From positions 18,619,057 through 18,683,056 of the forward strand of contig NC_043746.1 in NCBI RefSeq assembly GCF_902148845.1: DNA of 64,000 nt. Direction: 5' to 3'. The first letter of the stretch is position 1, and each line of letters begins with the position of its first letter. Under the pieces are notes generated by a model. That model was not told the DNA's origin, did no database searches, and saw only the letters and a list, made by a program, of their open reading frames with translations. The translations under genes were made by a program, and so were the position numbers. The DNA comes from Salarias fasciatus. Lineage: Eukaryota > Chordata > Actinopteri > Blenniiformes > Blenniidae. Shown here one piece after another: positions 13,013 through 25,700 of this stretch.

Positions 13013-16000
13013 TTACGCTCCGACCTCCAGGGAAAAGGTCACGCTGCCCAGGTAGCGGTCAGTGGGCGAATCGTTGATGATGCCCTTTCCGTTCAGCTTG
13101 CACTGGATCTGAATGTGAGTGTCGTACTGCACCGACGCAAAGCGCACGGCCACCACCGGCGAAGAGTAGTTCACCTGAGAGCCCAAAGAAATAGACGAAA
13201 ACCCAGTCAACACCTGACGGGCGCTGCAGTTTCGCAGCGGAGGAGGGCGTCTCACTCACGTGTCTCAGCTTCCCGTAGTACGGGTAGTACTTCATGTCGA
13301 AAATGCTTTTGGGGAAAAACTGGATCGATCCCATCGCTTCCGGCGGCCCTTTCTGCAAGAGGTGACAGGCATTCAACCGCCACGTTTTCAGACATGTAGC
13401 TAAAACTAAGGGCAAAAGTGAAGATGTTGCTTGCAGTACCTTCACTTCGCAAGTCACATTTATTGGTTTTCCCTGGCCGGGTAAGTAACCAAGAATCTAT
13501 TCAAAAGCAAGAAGAATCAGGGAAAAGTCAGGCCATCGACAGTGAAATACATCAAGACTCATCCAAAGGAAATATTTATCTGTTTTGACATTTTTTTTTG
13601 TATTTTCTGTGTGGTGTTTGTAAGTTCCCACTGTATATGCAGGTTTTTTTCTCCTCCTGCAGGTTAAAGACATGCACCTGAAATGATTTGGTGAAATGTA
13701 GGCGTGAATATGAGTACGCTTGACTTCACAGAGGAATGGAAGATGCAGAGTTTTTACTGCTTGCAAATAATTTTTTAAGATATCACTGACAAAGATGTTA
13801 TTTTTTATGTATAACTGCCACCCTGAACTGCATAAAGTGATCTAGAAGATAGCTGGATGCAAATCTTTGAATATAATCACTATTTTAACCTTCCTGGTTG
13901 CACTGTTTTCTTTTCTCGAGCTTTTTCCCTCGAGATCAGACCATCAATCTCTTTTGAGGCCTCCCAGTCTGCTTTGAAATCATATTTATTCTTAGTGGCC
14001 GTCTCAGCCTGTCTGTGGATGTTTTCTTACTGCTGACGACTGCAGCTTCATCTCACAATCTAGAAAAATGCCTTTTAGGGTGACTGCTGGATGATGTCTT
14101 TAATAAATTTCCCTTTATATTGAATATATTGTGAATTACACGCAAAGTTGCAAATGTTAATTGTAAATTTATTTTTCCATTTGACAGGGCATTGCGCTAT
14201 GCTGGTTGGTTGCCGTCATGTTTCAGGAGAACCAGAGCTAATCTTACCCGGTTCATTCGGAGGAGGATGCATGGCCTTCCCTGAGAATAGCCATAAGTGG
14301 AGTCCTTGAGCCCCGAGCAGTCGCCCAACCAGGACCGCTTGAACTGACACGCCTTGCGCTCTGCGTTCTCCTCCAGGTCATCCTGCATGAAGTAGGAGTC
14401 CTCTGTGCAGCGAATATTCTTCCTGTCCTGAACGACGTCGTTGTACGCTGAAAATGCAGAGCAGAGAGAAAGCGAGAGGGAGGGAGAAAGAAAAGGGGAG
14501 CATAAATAAACCTTTGCAACAGCAGTGCCCTGCCAGACTCAGGCCTTTGATTAAGGAAGCTGCACAAAAGCTGGGCGTGAAAAAAAAAAAAAAAAAGAAA
14601 AAAAAATGCAGTGAATGGCTGCCCTCTGCCCACAAAGAGGCTTCCCTTCCCAGCATGCCCTGCAGGAACCGAATGGAAAAAGGGGGACAAAGGTAGCAAA
14701 AGATGAGGATTAACTCGTTGCTCGTCTGTTTCGTTTCAAACAAACTCGTCTGCCCTCCCGTTTCCGACATGATCTCCCCCGACGGTCACGTCGGCAGCCA
14801 CTCACGTCGTAGGTGCTCGTCCATAGACCGGGCGTACTTCTTCCAGGACTTGCGATCGGACGCGTTGAAGTGGATGTCGTGGCCTTCTAGGTGCGGAGCC
14901 ATCGTCATACCTGCCAGTGGAGACGCAGAGACAGTCAACTGTGCCGACACTCAGGGAGAAGCGACAGGCGGAAGGACCGGAGGGCGATGGCTGAGGGCGA
15001 GGTGCAGTGGTCCTGGGTTATATTTACCTGGTGGCATGACTCTATCGTTGAAGGTGGGATGGTAGGGACTAATAGACCACATGAGGCAAAACAAGCAGCC
15101 GCCAAACATGGCTGCCAGAAATATATAAAGTGCAGCATAGAAGAGGAGGATGAGGCCTGGAAGGGAGAGGAAGAAAAATGAGTGGTGAATATTTTCTGAC
15201 ACGAAAGTGTCTTACATAACAGGACGACGCGTCTCCGGCTGAATGGCGTCTGATCTGAGTGAAGGGAACTAATGAGCCAACATTAAAACCCCGGCTTTGC
15301 TCAGACTGTGTGGTCTGTCTGGACTCCAGCTACTGTCCTTGATCGAAGTGGTCACTAATTTGTTTACTCATACAAAAGCACCGTCCTGCTTCGTATCTGG
15401 AGCTGCAGGCAAGTCCAATAGTTTAGTTATAAAACCAACTGTACTGACTGAATGTGAGAAGGAAATCCTGAGAACTGGCATTGTCCTGCAATCTTCAATT
15501 AACAGTCCATTAGCAACTAATCAAGCTAAACGTGCCCTAAATTAAATGGCTTTTGCTGTGCGGGCAATTTCACAGGGGACTAGCTGCAGCCAGCCTTGCG
15601 TCCCCGGAGCCACAAAGGCCTTTCTGTTTGAGCTCAGTGAGAATTCTCCCAGCTGTCCTTTCACTCAGGAACACAGTGAACCTCCGGTTGCCATCGTAGT
15701 GAAGGTCTTTTGCAGCCATAGAGGCCCAGCCAGCTCCAAGGAGCCCCAAACACCCCTCTCTGGTATTGTGTCCCCTCTTACACACTCGTCTCACAGGACA
15801 CACAGCACAGGCTTCAACTCAGGGCCTTTCTTCGGCAGACACATGGGCCCCCACTCTTCCTCAAGAGTGCACTCACTGGTTATGCAGCTGAAATCAGCTC
15901 TGAGGCCTGCCGGCAGGTCCGCCGGTACAGCTTGTGCAAGTAACACACACATTTCTTCAGTTGATCTCTCTCTCTCTCTCCCTCCTCTCTCTCTCCACTT

Positions 16001-17530
16001 GGTTGGATCATGTTTGCCATTGTGTGCAGTGGATCTGAGGGAGGGGGCTCAACGGCGTCACACAGCAACTACCCTGGCATACTGACAGGCTGCTCCATCA
16101 CCATTGACTCAACGGTTGCTTCTGCCAAAAAGTTTGCCAGAGCCGAAACTCGGTTTGGCTGTGGGCACTAAAAAAAAAAAAAGATGTGAGCATCTCTACG
16201 TGTTTTACTGCAACCGAGGGGCCGTGAGCATGATAAGGTCAGCGCCGAGGTCGCGCAGGCTTTGGGAAAGAGGCTGTGGAAAGCATGGTAAGATGTGGAG
16301 GAATGTGATTCCTGGCCAATGCGAGGCCCGGAACAGCGCGCTCCCGCTGGGGACACGTCCCCAGGCAGTCTGTTTTTGTCGGGACACTCTGAATCGTCCC
16401 TGCACCTATGTAAACATTGAAGATGAGGACACACACACACTTGCAGCACAGTGAGCAGAATCACTGGGCTGGAGAGACATTTCTCACTCCCCTGACAAAA
16501 GAACTATTCTTTTTAAAAACAACAAGTTTTCTCTTACACTTCGTGAAGACACTTTAACGTTAACTTTAGTTACTGGACACATGCACAGGATGAAAACAGT
16601 ACAATTGCATCAAACCAAACCCGGCAGCACTTGGTCCATCAACTCACTCCAGCTCTTTCCGGAGCGACCCATGAATTCGTTGGTCTCTGCATTCCACAGG
16701 TATTTCTTCAGGTCGATTATTTTCTGGTGAAGCGTCCTCTGGGGAATCGGCCTGCGCTTCCATCGCTCAAAGTTCAGGTCTTCCTGCTCTAGAGGCTGAT
16801 GCTCGGCCAGCTCCTCCTGCTCTTCCTCCAGCTCTTGGCCATGTTTGAGAATCACTTTGTGAGGCTGGTGGAAAGAAGAAGAGGAGAAAAATCCCTCACC
16901 ACACATATTCTCAACAGCGAGCGCTCTTCAGTCCGCCTATTTTCTTTTCAAATTGCTGCAGGAAAAAAATGGCATGCCTCCTGATCCGAGTATGACCGAT
17001 AATATAAGCTGCCAGACAGCGCTCTGCATGTTAATGAACATCACACTGACGGTGCTGTCCGCTGTTTCTGCAAATTATAAACCCGCTGGTGACCTTGTGG
17101 CACTCGTTGGGAGAGCTGACCTCCTCTGAGCGGACCCTCCTGCTTGGAGCAGCAGCTGCAGACAGCAGAGCTGAGGGGTCACTCTGACAGCCAGATGTTA
17201 CTCACTGACTCTCAGCATCCGCCGGCCAGGACACACGGATCCCACCAGAGGAGCCGTGAGAGACAGAGAGCGCCATCACAGTCACTTCATCTGTGAGAGG
17301 TCGGGTTTTATGAGCTTATTTCTCAAACTCTGTCGTTTTATCAGGCTGATATCGACCTGACTATACAGTTGTGATGTTTACCTGTCCGGGTGGATAACAC
17401 ACTTTTTCTCCTCTGTGTTTTCTCTGCATTAGGTGAAAGGATAATAAATTAATGTAATCTCAACACTTACAGGACTTAGAGGTTTAACAGGCTTCTCCTC
17501 AGCGCCTCCCTCTGTGGGACTGGGCTCCAT
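13013..17530 (-). CDS. atp1b4: Na,K-ATPase beta-family subunit, ATP1B4 (beta-m) type
   Basis: Type II membrane protein of about 340 residues. In non-mammals it is a Na,K-ATPase beta subunit; in placental mammals it was repurposed as a muscle inner-nuclear-membrane protein. Eight exons on the minus strand: 17471-17530, 16648-16864, 15028-15156, 14806-14910, 14248-14447, 13440-13496, 13260-13352 and 13013-13174, all phase-consistent. The cytoplasmic N-terminus (about 1-90) has a modest acidic run (ELEEEQEELAEH) and KYLWNAETNEFMGRSGKSW. One membrane span follows (LILLFYAALYIFLAAMFGG). The ectodomain has six cysteines for three disulfides (IRC, KACQ, GDC, RPC, VTC, IQC), N-glycosylation sites NAS, NVT and NYS, and the family motifs KACQFKRS and YYPYYGKL. 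Residues ACQFKRS..CSGL..YGYS.G.PCIL match ATP1B4 better than ATP1B1-3. Start ATG is at 17528-17530. Confidence 0.93.
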
Positions 17531-19910
17531 ATTCTTCACACAGAGAAAAGGTACCTGTTAGATCAACCTCATCTACTCTGCCCACCGTCCTCCAGCCGCA
17601 CATGCACTGCTGCATGCACTTTCTGCAAGGAAAGCTAAACCAAACAACTTCAGCCACAATCCAAAAGATAACTCGTGTAATGATGGTCATTTTATTTAGA
17701 TATAAATACATATAAAGGAGTTGAACCTACCTGAAGTTTGCTTCTCAATCAAAATTTCAAGAAGTTTAATAAGTCAGAAAATTCCTCTTGACCCCCTGGA
17801 GAAGAATGTGTGTCAAAAAGAGTTTGGGGATTTCATTAGAAAGTTTTAGGCAAGCGGAGGGGACTGGCTGCGGAGAGTCTCCTCCAACTAGGCGCGCATC
17901 ATAGTGAATGAAGTGGACGGAGAGGGGCTGGGGGTGGGATACAAAGTGCTTTTTTTTGGGTCCCGGAGACGTTTTGGCAGCGGCCTGGGCCACGGCGCTG
18001 TATTCTGCACACGCACACCACCGGCCATTGTCTCCCAAACTGAAGCCAAGGCTGAAGCAAAGCCTGAATACAATATTTATGGCTCATTTCAACACGGCAC
18101 TGCGAGCGGCTGCGTACTGTACACGCTTCGAAAACAGCCCGCGCACTCTTGTTTTGTTCACTTCACGCTGTGGCTTATATCGGCCACGAATTAGAAGTTG
18201 AATCAGAAATGATCAAAACCAATTAAGGTGCTTGTCTTTGCACATGCGTGCACGCTAATCCAGTTGCGGTCGATGCGGGGATCGGCACAGAATCGCGGCA
18301 ACTGCTTTCCAGAGGCTCTCCTCCGGTGAGGTTCAAGTAGTCCTCATCTCTCTTCCTATCTGCACTCCGGTCACGTAACACCCTGTTACCCCCTTGTAAA
18401 GTGGGAGAGGGGGGACTTCTGGGGCTGTTTTCTCTCTCTCTCTCCCTCTCTTCCCTTCTTTCAGAGAAAAGAGAAATTGCGTCATGGAAAAAAATCTTCC
18501 CTTTGACATTTTCGCGGTAAAAACGTGCGTCCGTGCGTTATTGCGCGCGTAATTACAGTTCCATTTTTTTTTTAATCATTACCACTCAAGCATATATTTG
18601 CAAGAAAGCAAAAACTAAAGTATCCGGCTTGTAAATAACCATGGACAACATGAACTGAATGCAAAGTATTGTAAGTCTCAAAAGAAGAACGTCCAAGCAC
18701 AACTTAACATGTAGTTTTAAACAGAAAAGAAAGACTATGGGGGTTGACCAGCTCCAGCTCTGCTGGTGTTGTGCACAAATCTGCAGCTTATTCCACTTCC
18801 CTCCCTGTTTTTGTTCTCATCAGCCACGTTTCTGAGGCAATTTCAAAGAAATTCGGTTGCCTCTTCACATTTTTCCAATGTATATTTGAAATACCAACTT
18901 TAACTCATTATAGTGCATTAATTAAAATAGACAGTATATTTCAAAACTTTGATTTATTAAAAATTTTCCATTTGCACTTTGAAAAACATTGGATTGACTG
19001 AAATCACACCTGCTTCTACCTTCAAGTGTGTACAACTTGGATACATTTCTTTAGAAAAAACTGACTTTAAGCCAATAATGGCCTGTGTCCTATTGTACTG
19101 TAGACTGTAAAACCAAGAAAGGCATAAGTATGAGTTCAGAAGAGCATACATTTTGGGCATATGTTGAAAAACTTGCACTATTCAGACTGTAAAATATTTT
19201 CATGATCATATTTTCACATGCATTAACCAAGTGGGCTGACTGGCAAGAAAGAACTGTCTTGCTATAAGGCTACATACCTACAGCACCAATCTCAATGCCC
19301 AGATGACAGTTTAATCATTTTATTATATGATTCATGTACAATTCACCAATTTAAAGAAAACTGAAAAGTGCAGAAGTTTCCAGTCACCTGAACAATTAAG
19401 AGTGAAGTGTCTCCAATTTGGTTGATATAATTTTTTTTTGGATTGATTTATTTTGAAATTTGTAAACTGATGACAAAACTTGATGATCAGAATTATGGAA
19501 CATTTTTTCCCAACTCACCTATTTCCACAAGCCTGAGATCCAAAACCTATTTGTGTGTAACATTTCTTTAAAAAAAATATTTTTAAAAAAGGGGATGAAA
19601 ACCATTTCAAGCTGAAAAAGCTTGTTCACATGAAAGTATATGTATGATGATTTAAACAAACAAGTGGGACTCTGTAACATGCAGCAGGGGTTATGGTCTC
19701 GTTCAGGGGCAGATTCCTAAAACCAGTTTCGTTGACCAGATGACATTTTCAAAGTCCTTCGAGTACTGTAACGGTTTCTAACACAGTACCGGCATCTTGT
19801 TCAAGAGTTGATTGACATACCCAACACTAAGGCCTCTTAATAAACTTTAAGTTTGCATACCCATAAAAATGATCTTTGACAAATCGAAATTACACAAGCT
19901 TTAGTTCTAG

Positions 19911-20155
19911 CCATCCATCTAATCTTTACTCCATCTTACATTTGTAGGGCACTGTGATCAATTCCAGCTGAGGATGGGTGACGGCAGGATAACATGCTGG
20001 CCACCAGTCCATCACAGACAGAAAATTGCACACTCACAGTCACACACTCACAGTCACACATTGATTTATCCACAAATACACACACAAACCACAAGCCTGG
20101 ACTCAAAGCAGGGCTTCTCTTACTGTGAGGCGAGAGTGCAAACCACTACACATTT
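19911..20155 (+). repeat. degraded ubiquitous teleost interspersed repeat
   Basis: It contains worn versions of the standard fish repeat text: CCATCCATCT near the left end, CCACCAGTCCATCACAGAC, CACACTCACAGTCACACA, a GGGCTTCTCTTACTGTGAGGCGA block and AGTGCAAACCACTACA at the right. It is not coding. Confidence 0.65.
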
Positions 20156-20913
20156 CTTAATCTATACTTGTCACAGTTAGTGTCCATCTACACCTCTACT
20201 GTTACATCAAGCATCATCTCCACGTCCTCAGACAAAGCAAAGGAGAAGGCCTCACCTACAGAGCTATATTATGTACTATGGACGCGTACTTGAATGCATC
20301 ATGTGCTGTTAAATCAGTTCCACATGCCGAGGTCCTCTGGATCCTGAATGCAGCATTGTGTTTGTTCCAGAAGAGGGCGCTCGTCGCTCAGTCTGCCCGC
20401 TGACACCTGAAAATGTCCTCCAGTGACTGTAAAGATACAAAATTCCATGACAAAATCTCAAAAATAATGACACATCAATGAATTTACTTTTTTCGAACTA
20501 AAAAACAAAAAGTGAACAACCCAAAGTGTAAATATTGAAACATTGCTTTGAAAGGCAATATATCAAACTATAATAAAAAGCAAAAATTAACAGATGAATA
20601 AATCCACACAGCACAAAAAGCTTGCTGGATTTCCCTTTTTTCAACTCCTAAATTCCTGACTTCGTGCAAACAGTTAGGTTCTTGGTGAACATCCAAAGTT
20701 CAGTTCAGGGTGGTGGGGCACTGGAGCTGATCCCTGCTGGGTGAAGGAAAGGTTCAGCTCTCAAAAAGACGTCTATTAAACACTTCCGGATGTACTGAAT
20801 TTGTGTGCTCTTGACGGTTTATTTGGTTTATTTTTTTGTATTTTATTGAAGCGTATTCTTTGTTATTCCGACATAATTAGAACTCTGTGGAATTTCTTTC
20901 TGTTTCCAACTTG

Positions 20914-21029
<116 letters not shown>

Positions 21030-21037
21030 TGATTGCT

Positions 21038-21115
21038 CATGTGATCGTCTGCGTTTCTGTCTGCCCTGTGATGGACTGGGGACAGGTTCAGAATACCCAG
21101 CCTGCAACCCAATGG
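21038..21115 (+). repeat. L2-type LINE/SINE tail fragment
   Basis: CTGCCCTGTGATGGACTGGG, then GACAGGTTCAGAATACCCAG and CTGCAACCCAATG, match the standard fish repeat tail in which such a block precedes a polypurine or short-repeat end. The fragment abuts the TG microsatellite. Confidence 0.6.
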
Positions 21116-21436
21116 ATTGAATCACAGAAGGATGAGGATCTACTTGACTTCATTTGAAATTTCTTTTCGAGTTTCTCTATCTGTCTGACTTTAATTATTA
21201 TGTATTTATGCTCTTTTTGAGCCTGTTTTTTTTCTATGCTTTAATTTAATCTTTTCTAAGCTTTCACAAATTTTAACCATGGTCCTCTTTTTTAATTTTA
21301 ATTTTAGTTTGTGTTCTTTGTTTGCTGTTTGACTCTTTATATTGTGACTTGGAGATGCAGTGATCGGTTGCTTTATGCTTCTGTGTTGAGGCTGGATTCA
21401 ATTACACGCAAAAATCATGATATTCAATCAACTTAA

Positions 21437-21872
21437 AGGTGGAATACAACATTTTCTCGAAAAGACGAAGCCCCACGTCTGTTACTCACTTTTTCAACAA
21501 CGCGCATGCGCCAGAACATCCGCCCGGCTCTCCTGCTTCTCCCAGAAAACGCGGAAGTGTACGAGCGCGATCTCCTCTTCTCCGGCGTGCACGGCTCTGT
21601 ACAGTTTCTGCGATCCGCCTCGCTCATAAATAAAGCTTTTTTTTTCCGAAACAGCTACAATTTCATTATGTCAGACTCGCCATCGGTAAGTACGAGCTCA
21701 GAAGCTCACCGGCTACATAAACACTCTGAATGCGCATGCGCAAAAGGGAGAAGCTGATTGGGCGCAAGCACGGAGAACCGCCTTACGAAAGCAGCTCGTC
21801 AGAATGATTGACAAACAGACCCACCAATTATTTAGGTGATCCACCCGGAAATCAAAATGTTGTATTACACCT
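21437..21872. mobile_element. 436-bp non-autonomous DNA element with 19-bp inverted ends and TTAA duplication
   Basis: Left end AGGTGGAATACAACATTTT (21437-21455) and right end AAAATGTTGTATTACACCT (21854-21872) are inverted repeats with one mismatch. Each is flanked by TTAA (21433-21436 and 21873-21876), the target duplication used by piggyBac and a few other families. The ends do not start with the piggyBac CCYT, so the family is unassigned. The interior is GC-rich and has no transposase. It carries two GCGCATGCGC palindromes (21502-21511 and 21732-21741) and a small ATG followed after 18 bases by a perfect splice donor GTAAGT at 21686. Confidence 0.8.
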
Positions 21873-22079
21873 TTAATTAGGAATTTTCTCTTTGGGTTAA
21901 TGAAGCGCCTCAGTTCAGTTAATTTCTATTCTATTCAATTTGTGAGTGTGACTATATTTTAATGTTATCAGCATGAATAACATTGGTAGTAAACAGTGTG
22001 ACTATTAAAATAATACATTTAGTGTTTTTTAAATATAAAAGTGAGCAGTAAAGTTCACGGAGTTAAGTAACGGTGTAAC

Positions 22080-22760
22080 GTTCACGCGCACACGGAAAAT
22101 CCAGGTTCGTCGCCCAGCTGTGTGAGAGTAACGGGATTACTCTGCTTGCAGCGGACCGGTGTGACATGCGCACACACAACCAGCAGCAGCAGCAGCAACC
22201 GGAGGACCGGGAGAGGACCGACGCCGAGGGCCGTGGCAGTGGTGCCCCGCTGGGGATGCGAGCGAGGCGGGTTCGGGTTCCGAGACGGACCGAGGAGTCG
22301 GAGAATGCCAGCGGGCCGTGAACACACCGCCCGTGTTGTCTCGCGACCGTCCGCCGTCAGATCCGCACCGCACCGCAGGGAGTCGTGATTGTTGTTGTTA
22401 TCACTCGTAACGGGGACCGGACCGCGTCAGGGACATGCCTCCTCCGCCTCCTCCTCAGAGCCTCCAATCCAGCGGACTGACGCTCTCCGAAACAAGCATG
22501 GGTGGGTGTGTGTGCGTGCGTGTGTGAGCGTTTGCGCGTGTGCGCAAGGTCAACGGCGTGTCTGCAGCAGGTTTCATCAATTAAACCACACACTCGGTTC
22601 ACTAACTTACACTGCGGCGAATTCTGAATGCACGATAAAAGCGAGGTTTTTTTTTTTTTAATCACCTTTCGGAGGCGCCACGAGTCTTTTCAAAACGCAC
22701 GCGACAGTCCGCAGGAGGCGCGCGTGACGGGTCGGATCATTAACCGGGTGATTGTGTGAT
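22080..22760 (+). promoter_or_regulatory. CpG-rich promoter and first-exon region of TMEM255A
   Basis: The base composition rises sharply here, with dense CG dinucleotides (for example GGACCGGGAGAGGACCGACG) around the TMEM255A start codon, unlike the AT-rich flanks. This is typical of a vertebrate CpG-island promoter. The exact transcription start cannot be set from sequence alone. Confidence 0.6.
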
Positions 22761-25700
22761 CATAGCGGATCGATGCACGGAGTGTTTTTCTGGTCCAGGC
22801 CGCAGCGCGTCACTGCAGGTGCGGCGGAGTTGGATAACCACGGCAGCCTGGATGTTCTCCCTCCACCAAAACACGATCGATACGAACGATCCGTTCCTGG
22901 AAGGGGACAGCTGTCAATGGATTTTGCACATTTTTTTTAAACACAGACTAAAACAGGCAAAGCTTTAATTTTGTACACTTTGTTGAGTTTGGCTTTGTAC
23001 TGCTTTACTTTTTGAGGCTCTGTGGTGTGGGGTGATTAACAAGTGGAGATATGGATTTAAGCTCGCATAAACAGCTAATATTATTCCCTGTTCTTCAAAA
23101 AATGAAGTATTAGTTATTTGCTAATTACAGTATCAATATGTGCAGATATCACAATGGCTGCAGTGAATATTGGCTTACCAGTTGATCAGCTGTTATGATC
23201 CTGAATTGCCCATAGGTGTGTGTGCTGTGTGTGTGTGTGTTTTGTCACCTCCTTTATACACCCCAAGTTCATCTTGAATGGGCTGGACTGGTAAAATTAA
23301 CTTCAAAGATATTCCTGGCACAGAAGGTGCATGAAAAAAATGTGTTTATATTATAAAAAAACAATTTCCACCCAAAATGACTACCATCGAACAGCTGATT
23401 CTAATGACACTTTGTGGTGCAAAATGCTGCGAACTGTCCAAGAAATGTCTCCTGTAATTTTTTAGATTATTCATGTTTTTATAAAGTCATGACTTTTATT
23501 TGAGGCTAATGCTAGCTTGGCAGTATGACAGCATCACGATTATCTGATTTCAGGTCTCAGTGTTGTGTTGTCTCTTAAGAAATTTGTTTCAAAATCATTT
23601 ATGTCTTAAAATTTTTTACAATTTCCTTGGTGGTTTGACGGACCGCGTTGACGCCTCTTTCAGGCTGTTTATGGCCCACAGGCCTTATGTTTTACACCCC
23701 TGGCTTAGACCTGTAATATCAAGTGAGGCCTGTTGGAATCAAGAAATATTTTTAGGGCGTTGCCAAATATGACACAATGAGTAATAGTTGTCATCAGTAC
23801 AGTCAAAAATAGTGATCCTACCTCTTTGTTTAAATCACTGTCACTCAGTGGAATAATGTAATAACGTAATGCTGTATTACTTCGGTTTTTACACTTAGAA
23901 GGGAATACTTTCAGGTTTCTTTACTCGTCCATGATGACATAAAATATGTTCATGTTGGTTTGGACAACATAACGGTCTATAGTTAGTACTTTAGCCGATT
24001 ATGAAATGTTGAACCTCGTGGGGCATGTCAGAGGAAGTCAGATTGTTTGAGAGTCATTGACTGATTGGCTGATAAAGAAAAATACTCAACCATACTGAGG
24101 AAAAATGAAGAGTTTTAACATCTTCATAAGTGTTTCTGAATCCATTTAACCTTTATGATAATAGTTACGCAGTGTTAAATGGATGCTTTGATGCTGGATC
24201 TCAAACTTTAGTTTACTTCTTTTACCATTTTGAAGAAAATGTTTTGATGTTTTGCACCTTGTGAAAAATGCATGAGAAAAGTGTTTTAAGAGCCTCGTGC
24301 AGCAATTGAAGATTGACTGACTAATGGACAGGCCATGTGCGAGGATCCAGCTTATGGAGGGACAGCAGACAGGGAATGTTCTGGAGAGCAGTTTTGTTGG
24401 GCCGTTCTTGTAGGGGGGTAAATCAGGTGTTTTGAAGTGGAGGGGTGAAACTATGCTTAGGTTCAGGTTTCAGTTTGCACATTTCAAAGAAAGGTTTTAC
24501 TTTGAAACTTTTTAGAATCTTGAACTGAACTGGAAAACTTCAAAAGTGAATGAAAGGTTTGGAATTTTTTCAATTGATTCTATTAAAGCCAGTGAAGGAT
24601 ACTGTATTCTGACCTGAATCCAGGGAATTTCCGGGCTTCGTTGCCGAGCCCCTGTCACGTTCATCAACCGCTCCAAGTCAGACTCTCTGCTCTCCAGGTA
24701 TGCCTGACGACAGTCCTTCTTGGCATTCTGGGTCTGTAGGACCTTCACTCCCCCCTCCACCAAGTCCAGGATGTCTTTCTGCTGCAGTTGGACAGTAGAA
24801 ATTGTCCTTGTCATAAACTCCAACCTCTTAATTTAATCGCTTTCCTCTGCTGTGAGTACTTACTTTGGGCCCATATTGTTGGCGGCGCTATCATAGTATG
24901 AAATACTAGACATTCTCCTCGGCACAGATTTGTCTTATGCCACCTGTACGGATCTCACCAAACTCCCTTTCTGACAACATTTTCACCTTCGAGCTGTAGA
25001 GGTAAAGCCGTGGAACTCAAAACCATGCGCCAATGCACGAAACCCCCTCAGGAATAAATAAAAAAACACCTGCGTCTGTGGATGGGGACATTTGGGGACT
25101 TCAAAGAACCATCAGTCTCTATGAAGGTAACACGTCTGTGAGCTTTCATTACACATAAGTGGAGCGCAATTAGGATGCTTTTAGTCATAAGTAACAGCTG
25201 CAGGCCGACTTTTCATTGAATGTGCTGTAAGATGAAACCTCTGAATTGGTGTTAATCTGCATTTTTGTTAAAGCTTGATACTGAAACGCAATATTATACA
25301 GCAACGTTGACTCCTTCTTTATATTAATGTATATAGGGCCGAGTCTTTTTATGTTTCTATCCTCATATTTTAGACATTGTCCTGTAGAACAACTTGAATC
25401 GATCCTTATAATAATAAGAACTGATTTATTTTAATCGGGTGTTTTTGAAGAGCGGTGGCTTCCCTGCGTTCAAACGTTTTGACATGGATCAATAAAAAGT
25501 ATTTTCAATGTAACTGTGGCAGTGGTGGATGTGGTTCGTATATGTGCTTTGAGGTTTAATAATAACAGACATAAATGGAGATGGTCATAAATTTGAGTCT
25601 GAAATAAACCTTCAGATGTTTCTGATGTGTTTGTTCACATGTAGAGCTTCTTGTTACATGTACAATGGATTGTTTTTCAACAAAGAAGTATACAATCACG

